Positions 26,090 through 34,854 of a DNA stretch of 64,000 bases are shown one piece after another (positions within the stretch are counted from its first letter, which is position 1; every line of letters begins with the position of its first letter). The position numbers and the translations under genes were made by a program. Below the pieces are notes generated by a model. It saw only the letters and a list, made by a program, of their open reading frames with translations. It made no database searches and had not been told where the DNA came from. This stretch comes from Paraburkholderia aromaticivorans (GTDB taxonomy: Bacteria > Pseudomonadota > Gammaproteobacteria > Burkholderiales > Burkholderiaceae). Location of the stretch: positions 1,488,001-1,552,000 of the forward strand of contig NZ_CP022990.1 in the NCBI RefSeq assembly GCF_002278075.1. Reading direction: 5' to 3'.

Positions 26090-26713
26090 TCAGGCTGCGG
26101 GCGGCGCAACGAGCGCCACGCCCATCATCGATTCCGGCGTCACGAGCGCGGCAAGCTCGTCCTCGCTCAAGTGCTCCGTGTTGGCGGGGCGCTCGGGTAT
26201 GACAAACCAGCGAATCTGCGCGCTGCTGTCCCACACCTTGACCTGTTTCGATGCGGGCACGGTCACGCCAAACTCCTGCAACACGGCACGGGGTTCGCGC
26301 ACGCCGCGCGCGCGAAACACCGGATCCTTGTACCAGTACGGCGGCAAACCCAGCACCGGCCACGGATAGCAGGAACACAGCGTGCAGATGATCAGGTTGT
26401 GAACATCCGCATCGTTCGCCACAGCGGCCATATGCTCGCCTTCCGCGCCCGCCATGCCGAGCGGCAACGAAAGTTCGGCGATAGCTTTCGGCGTATCTTC
26501 GACAAGACGTTGCTTGTACTCCGGGTCGACCCAGGCATGGGCGACGATCTTCGCACCGTTGAATGGGCCGGCCATCGTCTCGAAGTGCTCGAGCACGGTA
26601 TCGACTGAATCGCTGCCAATGACACCCTTCTCGATCAACAGCGCCTCAAGAGCGCGGACTTTCGCGGCGCTCGACGCTTCGCGGGCTTCAGGATATTCGA
26701 ACAGGTTGCTCAT
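26090..26713 (-). CDS. nthA: Nitrile hydratase alpha subunit, cobalt type
   Basis: A 207-aa subunit. The metal-binding claw is C110-T-L-C113-S-C115. Thr in the second position marks the cobalt type; iron enzymes have Ser. C113 and C115 are normally oxidised to sulfinic and sulfenic acids in the mature enzyme. With the beta subunit it hydrates nitriles to amides in the cytoplasm. It starts 18 bp after the beta gene; the beta-alpha-activator order is also typical of Co-type operons. No amidase gene is in the cluster to process the amide. Confidence 0.97.
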   Translation of the reverse strand: MSNLFEYPEAREASSAAKVRALEALLIEKGVIGSDSVDTVLEHFETMAGPFNGAKIVAHAWVDPEYKQRLVEDTPKAIAELSLPLGMAGAEGEHMAAVANDADVHNLIICTLCSCYPWPVLGLPPYWYKDPVFRARGVREPRAVLQEFGVTVPASKQVKVWDSSAQIRWFVIPERPANTEHLSEDELAALVTPESMMGVALVAPPAA

Positions 26714-26731
26714 GCTTGTCTCGCTGATGGA

Positions 26732-27475
26732 TCAGTTCACGGCGTCGACGTACGCTTCGTACAGGTCGGCGTAGATGGTGGTGTGGGCTTCGCTCTTGCC
26801 GGGGCCCCAGAGGTCGGCGGCGTCGAAAGCGATCCGGTAGACCGGCATGGGCTGGCCGATGCCGTCGACGCCCGTCGATACGAAATAGGAGAACGCGCCG
26901 GGATACACGACATCGACGGTTCCCTTCTTGCTGCGCAGATAGCCGGGCAGACGGGTGTGATCGACCGCCTCCGGATCCGCAATGCGCACGGTGTCGCCGA
27001 CCTTGAACCGCGCGGCCGTGTCCAGCTCGTTGTAACCGGAATCGCCATTCAACAGGTATGCATCGATCTGTGCGCCGAGAGCGGCATTCGGCTTATCGGG
27101 CAATGCGGCGTCGGGTTGCCGCAGGTAATGCGCCGACTTTTCCGCGAGCTCTTGCGCCGTGATGTAGCCTTGATCCACGAAGAACTGCGCGATCCCACCG
27201 AGCCACTTTTCGTAGTAGCGATACTTGAAGTACTCGAACGGCTGCATATCCTCCGCGCCGGTGCGCAACGACGCCCAGGTCCACGTGTTTCCGAACGTCG
27301 TGGGCAGTTGCGCAACCGGATAGGCGTGCCGGGCTTCGGCCAGATGCACACTCTCGGCCATCATCACCGTATGAATGCCGAAGATGCGCTTCTCCCACGG
27401 CTCGACGAAAACACGTGTGTCCGTGTTGACCGGGCCCAGGTTTTCGATGCCGCCAAGGTGATGCTGAAGTTTCAC
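26732..27475 (-). CDS. nthB: Nitrile hydratase beta subunit
   Basis: A 247-aa subunit. The start is a GTG at 27475 behind CGGAGC, giving MKLQHHLGGIENLGPVN, which matches the family N-terminus; the longer frame to 27508 has no better start. The VEPWEKRIFGIH segment and the C-terminal SH3-like barrel (KVGDTVRI...PGYLRSKKGTV...YRIAFDAADLWG) are present. It pairs with the cobalt-type alpha subunit. Confidence 0.95.
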   Translation of the reverse strand: MKLQHHLGGIENLGPVNTDTRVFVEPWEKRIFGIHTVMMAESVHLAEARHAYPVAQLPTTFGNTWTWASLRTGAEDMQPFEYFKYRYYEKWLGGIAQFFVDQGYITAQELAEKSAHYLRQPDAALPDKPNAALGAQIDAYLLNGDSGYNELDTAARFKVGDTVRIADPEAVDHTRLPGYLRSKKGTVDVVYPGAFSYFVSTGVDGIGQPMPVYRIAFDAADLWGPGKSEAHTTIYADLYEAYVDAVN

Positions 27476-27515
27476 GATTCGCTCCGAAGGGTAGTTGAAA
27501 TGAAACACTCAGGGT

Positions 27516-28019
27516 TTAGCTCAACCGATGTTCGCGCTTGAACGCGAGCGCTTCGCCGAGCAATTCCGACACGAAGCCGAAGGCGGCGCCGGTGACGAGC
27601 GCCGCTGCGGCAACGAGCGCCGGATTGGAAATGCCGACAGTCGTGATCGCCTTTCCAGTGGCCACGGTCGTGCCGACAGTCGATGCGAAACCCCACACGA
27701 TCGCAGGCAAAACGTCCAGCAACTTGATCTTCGACGCCTGCACCATCGCCGCACTGCCGATACCCACGAGCACGGCCACACCGATCGCGCCCGCGCTCAT
27801 CGTCGTGATGCACAGCAGCGTCAACGACGCGATCACGAGCCCGGTCAGATTCGACGCCACGCTCTTCACGAAACCAGCCTGGCCGCCGCCGAGCACAAAA
27901 AACGACGCCCAGGCAATAAACGTCACCCAGACTGGCACGGGAAAGACCGTTCCCGTGAGCCAGGTATCAACGACGGCGAGGACGCCAATACTCAACGTGT
28001 ACGCTTCAGGTTTCTTCAT
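27516..28019 (-). CDS. DUF1097 inner-membrane protein
   Basis: A 167-aa hydrophobic protein with about five membrane helices, charged only at the two ends. It looks like a DUF1097 family member, whose function is unknown. It sits between the COG0523 GTPase and the nitrile hydratase genes, 40 bp before the beta start, so a role in uptake of nitrile/amide or metal could be imagined but is not shown. Confidence 0.8.
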   Translation of the reverse strand: MKKPEAYTLSIGVLAVVDTWLTGTVFPVPVWVTFIAWASFFVLGGGQAGFVKSVASNLTGLVIASLTLLCITTMSAGAIGVAVLVGIGSAAMVQASKIKLLDVLPAIVWGFASTVGTTVATGKAITTVGISNPALVAAAALVTGAAFGFVSELLGEALAFKREHRLS

Positions 28020-28066
28020 TTTCTTGCTCCTTAAAGGAAACGACGGTCAGGGGGAATCAACGAGTC

Positions 28067-29035
28067 TCAATGCATGCAACCAAGCAAGCCGTCTCTCATC
28101 ACCCGGGCGTCGAGATTGCGACCGATCATCACGAAGCGGTTATCGCGAGGCTCGCTCTGGCTCCATGCTTTACCGAAGGTGGTGTCCATCAGCATATGGA
28201 CGCTGTGAAAATGCAGTCGTCGCGCTTCGTCGTGCAGATTCAGCACGCCTTTCATGCGCAGAATCTGTTGACCCTGCTTTTGCACGAACGCGTTGACCCA
28301 TTGGCCGAAACGGCCTGCGTCCACGGCACCGGGCACGACGAACGAGTGCGATTCGATCGACTCGTCGTGTTCGTGGTCGTGGCTCGCTTCATCGAGCAGA
28401 TCGGGTTCGACGGCGAGCAGGTTGTCGATTGAAAAACTGCGCACGCCAATGAATGAACCGACGTCGATTGTCGAGCGATGCACAAGGTCCACCGTCGCGG
28501 TCGGGTTCAATTGCCGGATAGATTCAACCAACGCGGTCACGTTGTCGGGGGACGCGACATCGGTCTTGTTCACCACGATCCTGTCCGCAAACACGATCTG
28601 TTCGCGTGCGATATCGTCGGCGAGTTGTTGCTGCGCATGCAGGGCGTCGACTACTGCGATCACCGACTCGAGTTCGACTCGCTCGCGAACATCCGGGTCA
28701 GCGAGAAAGGTTTGCAGCACGGGCGCGGGGTCGGCCAGACCAGAAGTTTCGACAACGAGTCGCTGCAAGCCGTCGCCAAACCGATCGAGCATTTCGCGTA
28801 CGCTGCCGACCAGGTCCGTCCGGACGGTGCAACAGATACAACCATTGTTGATCTCGATGACGGCGGTTTCGTCAGCAACGATCAATTGGCCGTCGATGCC
28901 GACCTCACCGAATTCGTTGACGATGACGCCGATCGCGAGCGGCCGTGTCGCTTCGAGTATGTGATTGACGAGCGTCGTCTTGCCCGCGCCGAGAAAGCCG
29001 GTCACGACCGTGGCGGGAATTTTTCCGGACCGCAT
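28067..29035 (-). CDS. COG0523/CobW-type metallochaperone GTPase
   Basis: A 322-aa G3E GTPase. The P-loop GFLGAGKT is at residues 13-20, the metal-binding CxCC (GCICC) at C66-C69 and the base-recognition NKTD later. An acidic His-rich loop (DEASHDHEHDESIESH) may bind metal. It likely inserts or traffics metal to the nitrile hydratase. The ATG at 29035 follows a strong AAGGAGG; the frame extends upstream without another plausible start. First gene of the operon. Confidence 0.93.
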   Translation of the reverse strand: MRSGKIPATVVTGFLGAGKTTLVNHILEATRPLAIGVIVNEFGEVGIDGQLIVADETAVIEINNGCICCTVRTDLVGSVREMLDRFGDGLQRLVVETSGLADPAPVLQTFLADPDVRERVELESVIAVVDALHAQQQLADDIAREQIVFADRIVVNKTDVASPDNVTALVESIRQLNPTATVDLVHRSTIDVGSFIGVRSFSIDNLLAVEPDLLDEASHDHEHDESIESHSFVVPGAVDAGRFGQWVNAFVQKQGQQILRMKGVLNLHDEARRLHFHSVHMLMDTTFGKAWSQSEPRDNRFVMIGRNLDARVMRDGLLGCMH

Positions 29036-29752
29036 TGCGCACCTCCTTGAACCTCCGGCACATGCCGGTCGCCCAAGCAAGAGCGACAACTGCGCCGGAT
29101 CTCGCCAGATGGCCGCGGCGCGTTCCATGTCGGCGCGCTTAGCCGGTCCAAAGCACTTGATCGGCCGGATACAGCAAATACGGACAAAAGCGTCTGCCAT
29201 GGCCGCGGACGCTTCGAACGCTGTCAGGCGCGAAATTCGTGCGTGCGGCGCACGCGGATTGTGCGTGCCGCACAGTCGGAGAGCGTCATGTTTCTTCGCA
29301 TTGTTTGTTTTAAGGACTGGCGAAGGTTGAGCAGCTGGACAGCGAGCCGCCGAGCAGGTTGTCGATACCGTTGGATGAAATCCCGTCGCGCCCCCCTGCA
29401 TGCGCGTTGCCCCACCGATCGACCTTTTGTATTGCAATGTATCTTCAGTTCAAGTCGATACAGGCGTACACAAGAATCGCTTTTCCCGACACATGCGAGA
29501 TATATCCATGCGTTCGAATACGGTCATCGGGCGTTGGGCCCGCGCGGTAATCCATGTATCTGCACGTGCCGCATCTGGTTGAGCGCGATTAACGTACGCT
29601 CTTGCAGCCGCCCTTGCGGAAAGCAGATGATAGACATCCGCACCCTAACGCGTCGGTGTCGAACGCACTTGCGTCGAATACTGCCTGTCATGGCTCGTGG
29701 CATCACATCGCCATTGATCAGGAACCTGTCTTCGTCACGATTTAGAAACCTT
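29036..29752. other. Divergent intergenic region, nitrile hydratase operon and epoxide hydrolase
   Basis: About 717 bp without a gene I can support. The frame of the epoxide hydrolase runs open through much of it, but the sequence before 29753 is Arg/Cys-rich and does not look like protein. It should contain the two divergent promoters. Confidence 0.5.
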
Positions 29753-31108
29753 ATGTCAGACAATACCTCTCCCCAATCGCCGTCTCGCCGCCACTTCGTA
29801 GGCGCGGTGGCGGCCACTGTCGCCGCTGGGTCGTTGAGCCAGTTCGCGGTTGCAGAAACGAATCCGGCCATTGCCCAGGTTGCCCAGGCGGGCAACGGTG
29901 ACAAGACCGCTATTCGTCCACTCCGCGTACATGTGCCTGAATCGCAGCTTGTCGATTTGCGCAGGCGCATCAAGGCGACGCGCTGGCCTGAACGCGAGAC
30001 GGTTGCCGACGACTCTCAAGGCGTGCCGCTCGCGATGATGCAGGAACTCGCGCGCCATTGGGCAACCGGCTACGATTGGCGCAAATGTGAAGCGAAACTG
30101 AATTCCCTGCCGCAGTTCGTCACCGAGATCGATGGACTGGACATTCACTTCATCCACGTTCGTTCGAAACATGAGAATGCGATGCCGCTCATCGTCACGC
30201 ACGGGTGGCCCGGGTCGGTGATCGAGCAGTTCAAGATCATCGACCCGCTAACCAATCCGACTGCACATGGCGCGAGCGCGTCGGATGCGTTCCATCTCGT
30301 CATTCCGTCTCTGCCGGGCTACGGCTTTTCAGGTAAGCCGACCACGACCGGTTGGGGTCCGGAGAGGACGGCGCGTGCCTGGGTCGTACTGATGAAACGC
30401 CTTGGATACGAGAAATTTGCCGCGCAAGGCGGCGATCTGGGTGGCGTGGTCTGCAACGTAATGGGTAAGCTGGCGCCGCCGGAATTGCTGGGCATTCACG
30501 TCAACTTTCCCGCCACTGTTCCCGCCGACATTTCAAAGGCGCTTCAGGCCGGCGATCCGCCGCCCTCCAGCCTCACGGATGACGAAAGGCACGCTTACGA
30601 ACAGCTCGCCAGTGCGGCCAAAAAGCGACGCGCGTATGCGTTGGAGATGGGGACGCGTCCGCAAACGCTCTATGGGCTGTCCGACTCGCCCGTGGCACTG
30701 GCAAGCTGGCTGCTCGATCACGGCGACGGGTATGTTCAACCGGCGGCGGCCTTGACCGCGGCCGTGTTCGCGCGCCCTGTCAATGGCGAATCCGCCGGCG
30801 AGTTGACCCGCGACGATGTGCTCGACGACATTACACTCTACTGGTTGACGAACACGGGCATTTCCGCGGCGCGCTTTTATTGGGAGTCGCATTTCAACTT
30901 TCTGGCCAGCGCCGATGTGTCCGTTCCGACTGCCGTGAGCGTCTTTCCTCGCGAGAACTATCAGGCTCCGCGGAGTTGGACAGAGCGCGCGTATCACAAC
31001 CTTGTCTATTACAACAGGCTCGATAAAGGCGGACACTTTGCGGCGTGGGAGCAACCCCAGTTGTTTGCGGAGGAGGTCCGCGCCGGGTTGAGGTCGTTGC
31101 GCCAATAG
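29753..31108 (+). CDS. Tat-exported epoxide hydrolase
   Basis: A 451-aa alpha/beta hydrolase with an N-terminal EHN domain (IRPLRVHVPESQLVDLRRRI). A twin-arginine signal (SRRHFVGAVA, R12-R13) is followed by an Ala-rich hydrophobic stretch, so it is probably exported folded. The oxyanion motif HGWPG is at 150-154, the nucleophile D228 in GGDLGG and the catalytic His H428 in KGGHFAAWE. It converts an epoxide to a diol. Export of this enzyme class is less common than the cytoplasmic form. Confidence 0.92.
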   Translation: MSDNTSPQSPSRRHFVGAVAATVAAGSLSQFAVAETNPAIAQVAQAGNGDKTAIRPLRVHVPESQLVDLRRRIKATRWPERETVADDSQGVPLAMMQELARHWATGYDWRKCEAKLNSLPQFVTEIDGLDIHFIHVRSKHENAMPLIVTHGWPGSVIEQFKIIDPLTNPTAHGASASDAFHLVIPSLPGYGFSGKPTTTGWGPERTARAWVVLMKRLGYEKFAAQGGDLGGVVCNVMGKLAPPELLGIHVNFPATVPADISKALQAGDPPPSSLTDDERHAYEQLASAAKKRRAYALEMGTRPQTLYGLSDSPVALASWLLDHGDGYVQPAAALTAAVFARPVNGESAGELTRDDVLDDITLYWLTNTGISAARFYWESHFNFLASADVSVPTAVSVFPRENYQAPRSWTERAYHNLVYYNRLDKGGHFAAWEQPQLFAEEVRAGLRSLRQ

Positions 31109-31374
31109 CGAAAACGCAAGCATCCGTGAAGGCCGTATATGGTTACCAGTTTGGCGGTTAACGGCCCATGGTGCGTGTGGAGTTCGGGCCGAATAGCGCG
31201 GTGTACGAACGCAAGCTGGTCACGGATGCTGCCCTCGGCTCGCGCCGCCGAATACGACCTGGTAGCCGCACACGGGCGGCCGTGGCCGCGCGGCTGAGTT
31301 ATTCTCCAATACCGTCTGAAGAGCAGACTATCTTTCGCAGGGTTTGCGATTAAACCGACACGACTCGACACCCT

Positions 31375-31941
31375 ATGACTACGCTCGCCAATCGCCCGAA
31401 TACCGCGCTCATCGTCATCGATCTTCAAAACGGCGTCGTCGCCGGCGCCTATCGACGTCAAGAGGTGCTCCGCGCGGTCAATGTGCTCGTCGAGAGAGCG
31501 CGCCGCGCGAACCTGCCGCTCGTCTGGGTCCGCCACTGCGACGAAGAACTGGTGGCCGGGAGCGACGCGTGGCAGATCGTCGACGAACTATCGCCGGCCC
31601 CCGGGGAAGCGATTATTGAAAAGAGTTATCGTGACGCATTCGAGAGCACCGACCTCGAGCAGGTGCTATCAACGCTGGGTGTCGGCAAACTCATCGTGAC
31701 CGGCGCGCAAACCGATATGTGCATTCGCTCGACCTTGCACGGCGCGCTCGCGCGCGGCTATGACGCGACTCTGGTCGGCGACGCTCACACGACCGTGGAC
31801 TCGACGCCATGGGGCGCGCCGCCACCGCAAAGCGTGATCGCGCACACGAACTTCTACTGGAGCAATCAACGCGCACCGGGCCGCGTGGGCGGCGTCGTCG
31901 GGAGCAACGAGGTCGACTTCGCGCTCAATGCCGGCTCGTGA
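31375..31941 (+). CDS. Isochorismatase-family cysteine hydrolase
   Basis: A 188-aa cytoplasmic enzyme with the family triad D16 (VIDLQNG), K83 (EKSYRDAF) and C116 (TDMCIRST). Members hydrolyse amides or isochorismate-like substrates; the compact size suits amidase-type members. It is separate from the epoxide hydrolase by 266 bp. Confidence 0.92.
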   Translation: MTTLANRPNTALIVIDLQNGVVAGAYRRQEVLRAVNVLVERARRANLPLVWVRHCDEELVAGSDAWQIVDELSPAPGEAIIEKSYRDAFESTDLEQVLSTLGVGKLIVTGAQTDMCIRSTLHGALARGYDATLVGDAHTTVDSTPWGAPPPQSVIAHTNFYWSNQRAPGRVGGVVGSNEVDFALNAGS

Positions 31942-32024
31942 ACCGCGGACAAGTTCAAGTGATACCGCTGGCCCGTATTTGACCGAACGCGCTCAATGCC
32001 GCTAGATCGCGGCTCTTCACAGAC

Positions 32025-32309
32025 TCATGAGAACAGTGGCAATGATTCGACTATCGCCTCGCGCCGCCCGCGCGCACGCGTGGATCGAATGGCCCGTCTT
32101 GGAGCTTTCTCGCCCGCCGAGCCGAGCGTCCTACTAAGATCCGCCAGTGCCTTGCAGACCGACCTGCGCTCGGGCATGCTCACCAGGGCCGCTTCAAGCC
32201 GATTCAGCAGTTCCTGCAGACTCGGTCCCTCGACCATCTTTCCTGCGAACTTCCGTTTCCGCATAAGACCGCTCCCTGATCTGGCAGACGCCGCGCTGAC
32301 GTCCGGCAT
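32025..32309 (-). CDS. Small hypothetical protein, second of a coupled pair
   Basis: A 94-aa basic protein; its start overlaps the stop of the preceding small gene as TGATG, which supports both being real. It has a predicted helical middle (SLQELLNRLEAAL) and ends ESLPLFS. An internal ATG at 32264 is an alternative start. Not recognised; there is no signal peptide or membrane segment. Confidence 0.45.
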   Translation of the reverse strand: MPDVSAASARSGSGLMRKRKFAGKMVEGPSLQELLNRLEAALVSMPERRSVCKALADLSRTLGSAGEKAPRRAIRSTRARGRREAIVESLPLFS

Positions 32310-32545
32310 CAGAACAACTGCGCACCGAGCTCACACAGACTGGCCCACTTCACGGTACTGACGAATGTCCTGCCCGTGGTGTCGAGCGATTCGATCATTG
32401 CACGCTGCCCGCGCGCTTCTGCCACGACGCGGACGATGCGCGTCTGATAGCGCAACAGCGCACCGATCGGCGGACACATTGCATGACGGCGGACCCGCGA
32501 TCGTTTCAATTCCATACACCATTTGCTATTTGAAGAGATATCCAA
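32309..32545 (-). CDS. Small hypothetical protein, first of a coupled pair
   Basis: A 78-aa basic protein with a beta-rich pattern (LLRYQTRIVRVV...MIESLDTTGRTFVSTVKWASLCEL) that could be a small barrel. The frame begins with TTG at 32545; the ATG at 32515 gives a 68-aa form and may be the true start. Coupled by TGATG to the next gene. Its C-terminal xLGAQLF ending resembles that of small proteins seen near mobile elements, but I do not recognise a family. Confidence 0.45.
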   Translation of the reverse strand: MDISSNSKWCMELKRSRVRRHAMCPPIGALLRYQTRIVRVVAEARGQRAMIESLDTTGRTFVSTVKWASLCELGAQLF

Positions 32546-32800
32546 CCGGTTGCAGCCTCGCGATGAGACACGGCATCCGGGTAGCCTATTCTGCCAGGTC
32601 GAAGGAGATGAGTCCAGGCATGCGACGGGAAAAGCCGCATCTTCCGCTGGCGCGTCTCCCCACGAATGGCGAAGACGCGCCTGTGCGTGGCGTCCTTTTG
32701 TCCATAGAAGACGCCGTTCAAGCTATCCGCGAATGCCGTACCGGCCGTCAGCTTCACGATCTTCCAGACGGAGATCTGGACTTCGGCGCCGGTCTTGTAC

Positions 32801-33661
32801 TTACTGCCGTGTGTCAGGCGCACCGGTCGAACCGGCAGCATAGGTTCGTGCGAGAACGTCCAGCGTCGCCTCGCGCAGCCTGCGCGCGCGTTGGACCGCC
32901 GGCGTGGACTTTGCCCATTGCTCCATCGGCACCTCGATGCTGAGCGGCAAATGGTCCGGAAGCGCTCGCAGGATGCCGGCAAGGTCAAGGCCGCCTTCGC
33001 CCGGAATCATTCGCTCGCAGCGGGCCTGGAAGAGCAGCGTCTCCAGGTCGGTTGGGCGCGCCGCGGGCGCGTCGCAAAACTGGAGATAGCCAAAGTACTC
33101 GCGTGGCAACGCGCCCAGTTCCTCTATCGACGAACCGGCACGGTCGAAGTGAATCGGGTCGATGATGAGGCCAGTATTGCTGCGAGCCGCTGCCTTCACG
33201 ATACGGGCGCCCTGGGTGATGTCTTTCGCGTTCGTCCACGGCATCGGTTCGAGCGACGGCGACAATCCGAGCGGCTTCGCGAGATCGCAGAGTTGCGCGA
33301 GCCGGTCTGCCGTGCGTGCTTCGTCGGGGTCGTTACCCGCCACCAGCACGTAGCTTGCGCCGAGTTCTGCGGCGCTCTCGAGCACCGGCTCGTAGTCGGT
33401 CACATTCGTTTCCGGCTTCAGGCGGAGAATCTCGACGTCGAGCACCTTGATACCCGTGTCCCGCAAGCGCGCCAGCGTCTCGCGTCTGAACGGCGTATCC
33501 CCGATGATCTCGTGCCGCACTTCCTGATCGGTGGCGGGCAACAGGCGCAGCCCGACGCAGTCATAGCCTGCCTGCGCCGCGCATTCCACCATCTGCGGCG
33601 GAGTCAATTCGAGCACGGTCAATGCCGAGAGAGAAATCGCACGAGCGTTGGGCTGTTTCAT
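32801..33661 (-). CDS. Sugar phosphate isomerase/epimerase family TIM barrel
   Basis: A 286-aa xylose-isomerase-like TIM barrel. Metal-ligand style residues occur in SLEPMPWT, IIDPIHFDRAG, FGYLQFCDAP and LSIEVPMEQW. It is last in the ribose-type operon, 120 bp after ribokinase. The likely role is isomerisation of the imported sugar or its derivative; the substrate is unknown. Confidence 0.88.
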   Translation of the reverse strand: MKQPNARAISLSALTVLELTPPQMVECAAQAGYDCVGLRLLPATDQEVRHEIIGDTPFRRETLARLRDTGIKVLDVEILRLKPETNVTDYEPVLESAAELGASYVLVAGNDPDEARTADRLAQLCDLAKPLGLSPSLEPMPWTNAKDITQGARIVKAAARSNTGLIIDPIHFDRAGSSIEELGALPREYFGYLQFCDAPAARPTDLETLLFQARCERMIPGEGGLDLAGILRALPDHLPLSIEVPMEQWAKSTPAVQRARRLREATLDVLARTYAAGSTGAPDTRQ

Positions 33662-33781
33662 GCCGGTCCATTCGAGAGCGTGATTAACAAAGCATCACCG
33701 TCGCGAGACGGTGCCGATAAATCAGCGTCGAGCCACCCAGGTGGCAATACGGACGGCTTCATGTCACGACCGGCGTCCGTG

Positions 33782-34720
33782 TCAGGCCGCGCTTTCGACT
33801 TCCGCGCGAGTCGGTATCGAAGGCTGCGCGCCGGCGCGCGTCACGGAAATCGACGCCGCGCGCTGTGCGAGATTGATCGCGCCTTCCAGCGGCTGCCGCG
33901 CAGCGAGTTGTGCGGCGAAAACACCGATAAAGGTGTCGCCAGCAGCCGTGGTGTCGACCGCTTGCACTTGCGGCGCGGGGAAATGCATACCTTCACCGCC
34001 TTCCACCAGAAGATAGGCGCCCTGCGCGCCGAGCGTGACGATCACATTGCGCGCGCCGCCTCGTTGCAACTCCGTTGCCGCGCGCCGCGCACCGCTTTGC
34101 GATTCGACCGGCAGGCCGGCCAGAATCGCGGCCTCGACCTCATTCGGCACGAGGTAGTCGACGAGCGGCAGCCACTCCGCCGGCAGCGGCCCCGTTGCCG
34201 GCGCCGGGTTCAGCACGGTGATCTTGCCCAGCCTGCGAGCCAGCGCGAGCGTTGCATGAACCGAATCCCACGGCGTCTCGAGCTGGCAAACCACGACATC
34301 GCAGGCCTTGATCGCAGCCTCGTGGCGAGCCACGCCCTGCGGCGTGAGTTCGCCGTTACTGCCTGCGACCACGACGATCGTATTCTGACCGTCGTCCGAC
34401 ACCGTCACCATGGCGACGCCGGTCGGCTGGGTCGGATGGACCTCGACCCCGCTGCAGTCGATACCTTCCGCTTCCAGGTCCTTGACCCGTTGCGCGCCGT
34501 TCGCGTCGCTTCCGACGCAGCCGACCATGGCCACCTGCGCGCCGATGCGCGCGGCCGCGACAGCCTGATTCCCGCCCTTGCCGCCGGCAACCTGGGAGAA
34601 CTCGTGCCCGCCAATGGTCTCGCCTGGGCGCGGCAAATGCGGCGCCCGCGCGACGAGATCCGTATTGATGCTGCCCACTACCAGAACGCGGCCCTGCTTC
34701 GTTTCTTTCGACACTTTCAT
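33782..34720 (-). CDS. rbsK: Ribokinase
   Basis: A 312-aa PfkB-family sugar kinase. GGKGGNQA (substrate loop, about 46-53) and the anion-hole/catalytic base DTTAAGDTFIG (about 250-260) are intact. It phosphorylates ribose or a similar sugar after import by the upstream ABC system. Separated from the permease by tandem palindromes that could modulate expression. Confidence 0.93.
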   Translation of the reverse strand: MKVSKETKQGRVLVVGSINTDLVARAPHLPRPGETIGGHEFSQVAGGKGGNQAVAAARIGAQVAMVGCVGSDANGAQRVKDLEAEGIDCSGVEVHPTQPTGVAMVTVSDDGQNTIVVVAGSNGELTPQGVARHEAAIKACDVVVCQLETPWDSVHATLALARRLGKITVLNPAPATGPLPAEWLPLVDYLVPNEVEAAILAGLPVESQSGARRAATELQRGGARNVIVTLGAQGAYLLVEGGEGMHFPAPQVQAVDTTAAGDTFIGVFAAQLAARQPLEGAINLAQRAASISVTRAGAQPSIPTRAEVESAA

Positions 34721-34731
34721 TTTCTCCTGTC

Positions 34732-34814
34732 GACCCGAGTTAGCGCTTTAGCGCTTACTCGGGTCCCATGCACAGCGGTCGACCCGAGTTAGCGCTTTAG
34801 CGCTTACTCGGGTC
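34732..34814. repeat. Two tandem 34-bp palindromes
   Basis: Two identical copies (34732-34765 and 34781-34814, 49-bp period) of a palindrome with arms GACCCGAGT/ACTCGGGTC and inner AGCGCT-TT-AGCGCT. They lie between the permease stop and the ribokinase start. They look like dispersed REP/BIME-style elements and could act as RNA hairpins in the operon message. Confidence 0.9.
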
Positions 34815-34854
34815 CCACGCAAAGCGGTCACCACCCCTGCACTGAATAACCCAA

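Noticed and set aside
32795..34792. A 665-aa plus-strand frame
   Set aside because: Antisense to the isomerase and ribokinase genes, Arg-rich, no ribosome-binding site or known domain.
34732..34814. Phage or integron attachment site pair
   Set aside because: No integrase gene nearby and both copies are intact palindromes in an operon; REP-like element is the better reading.
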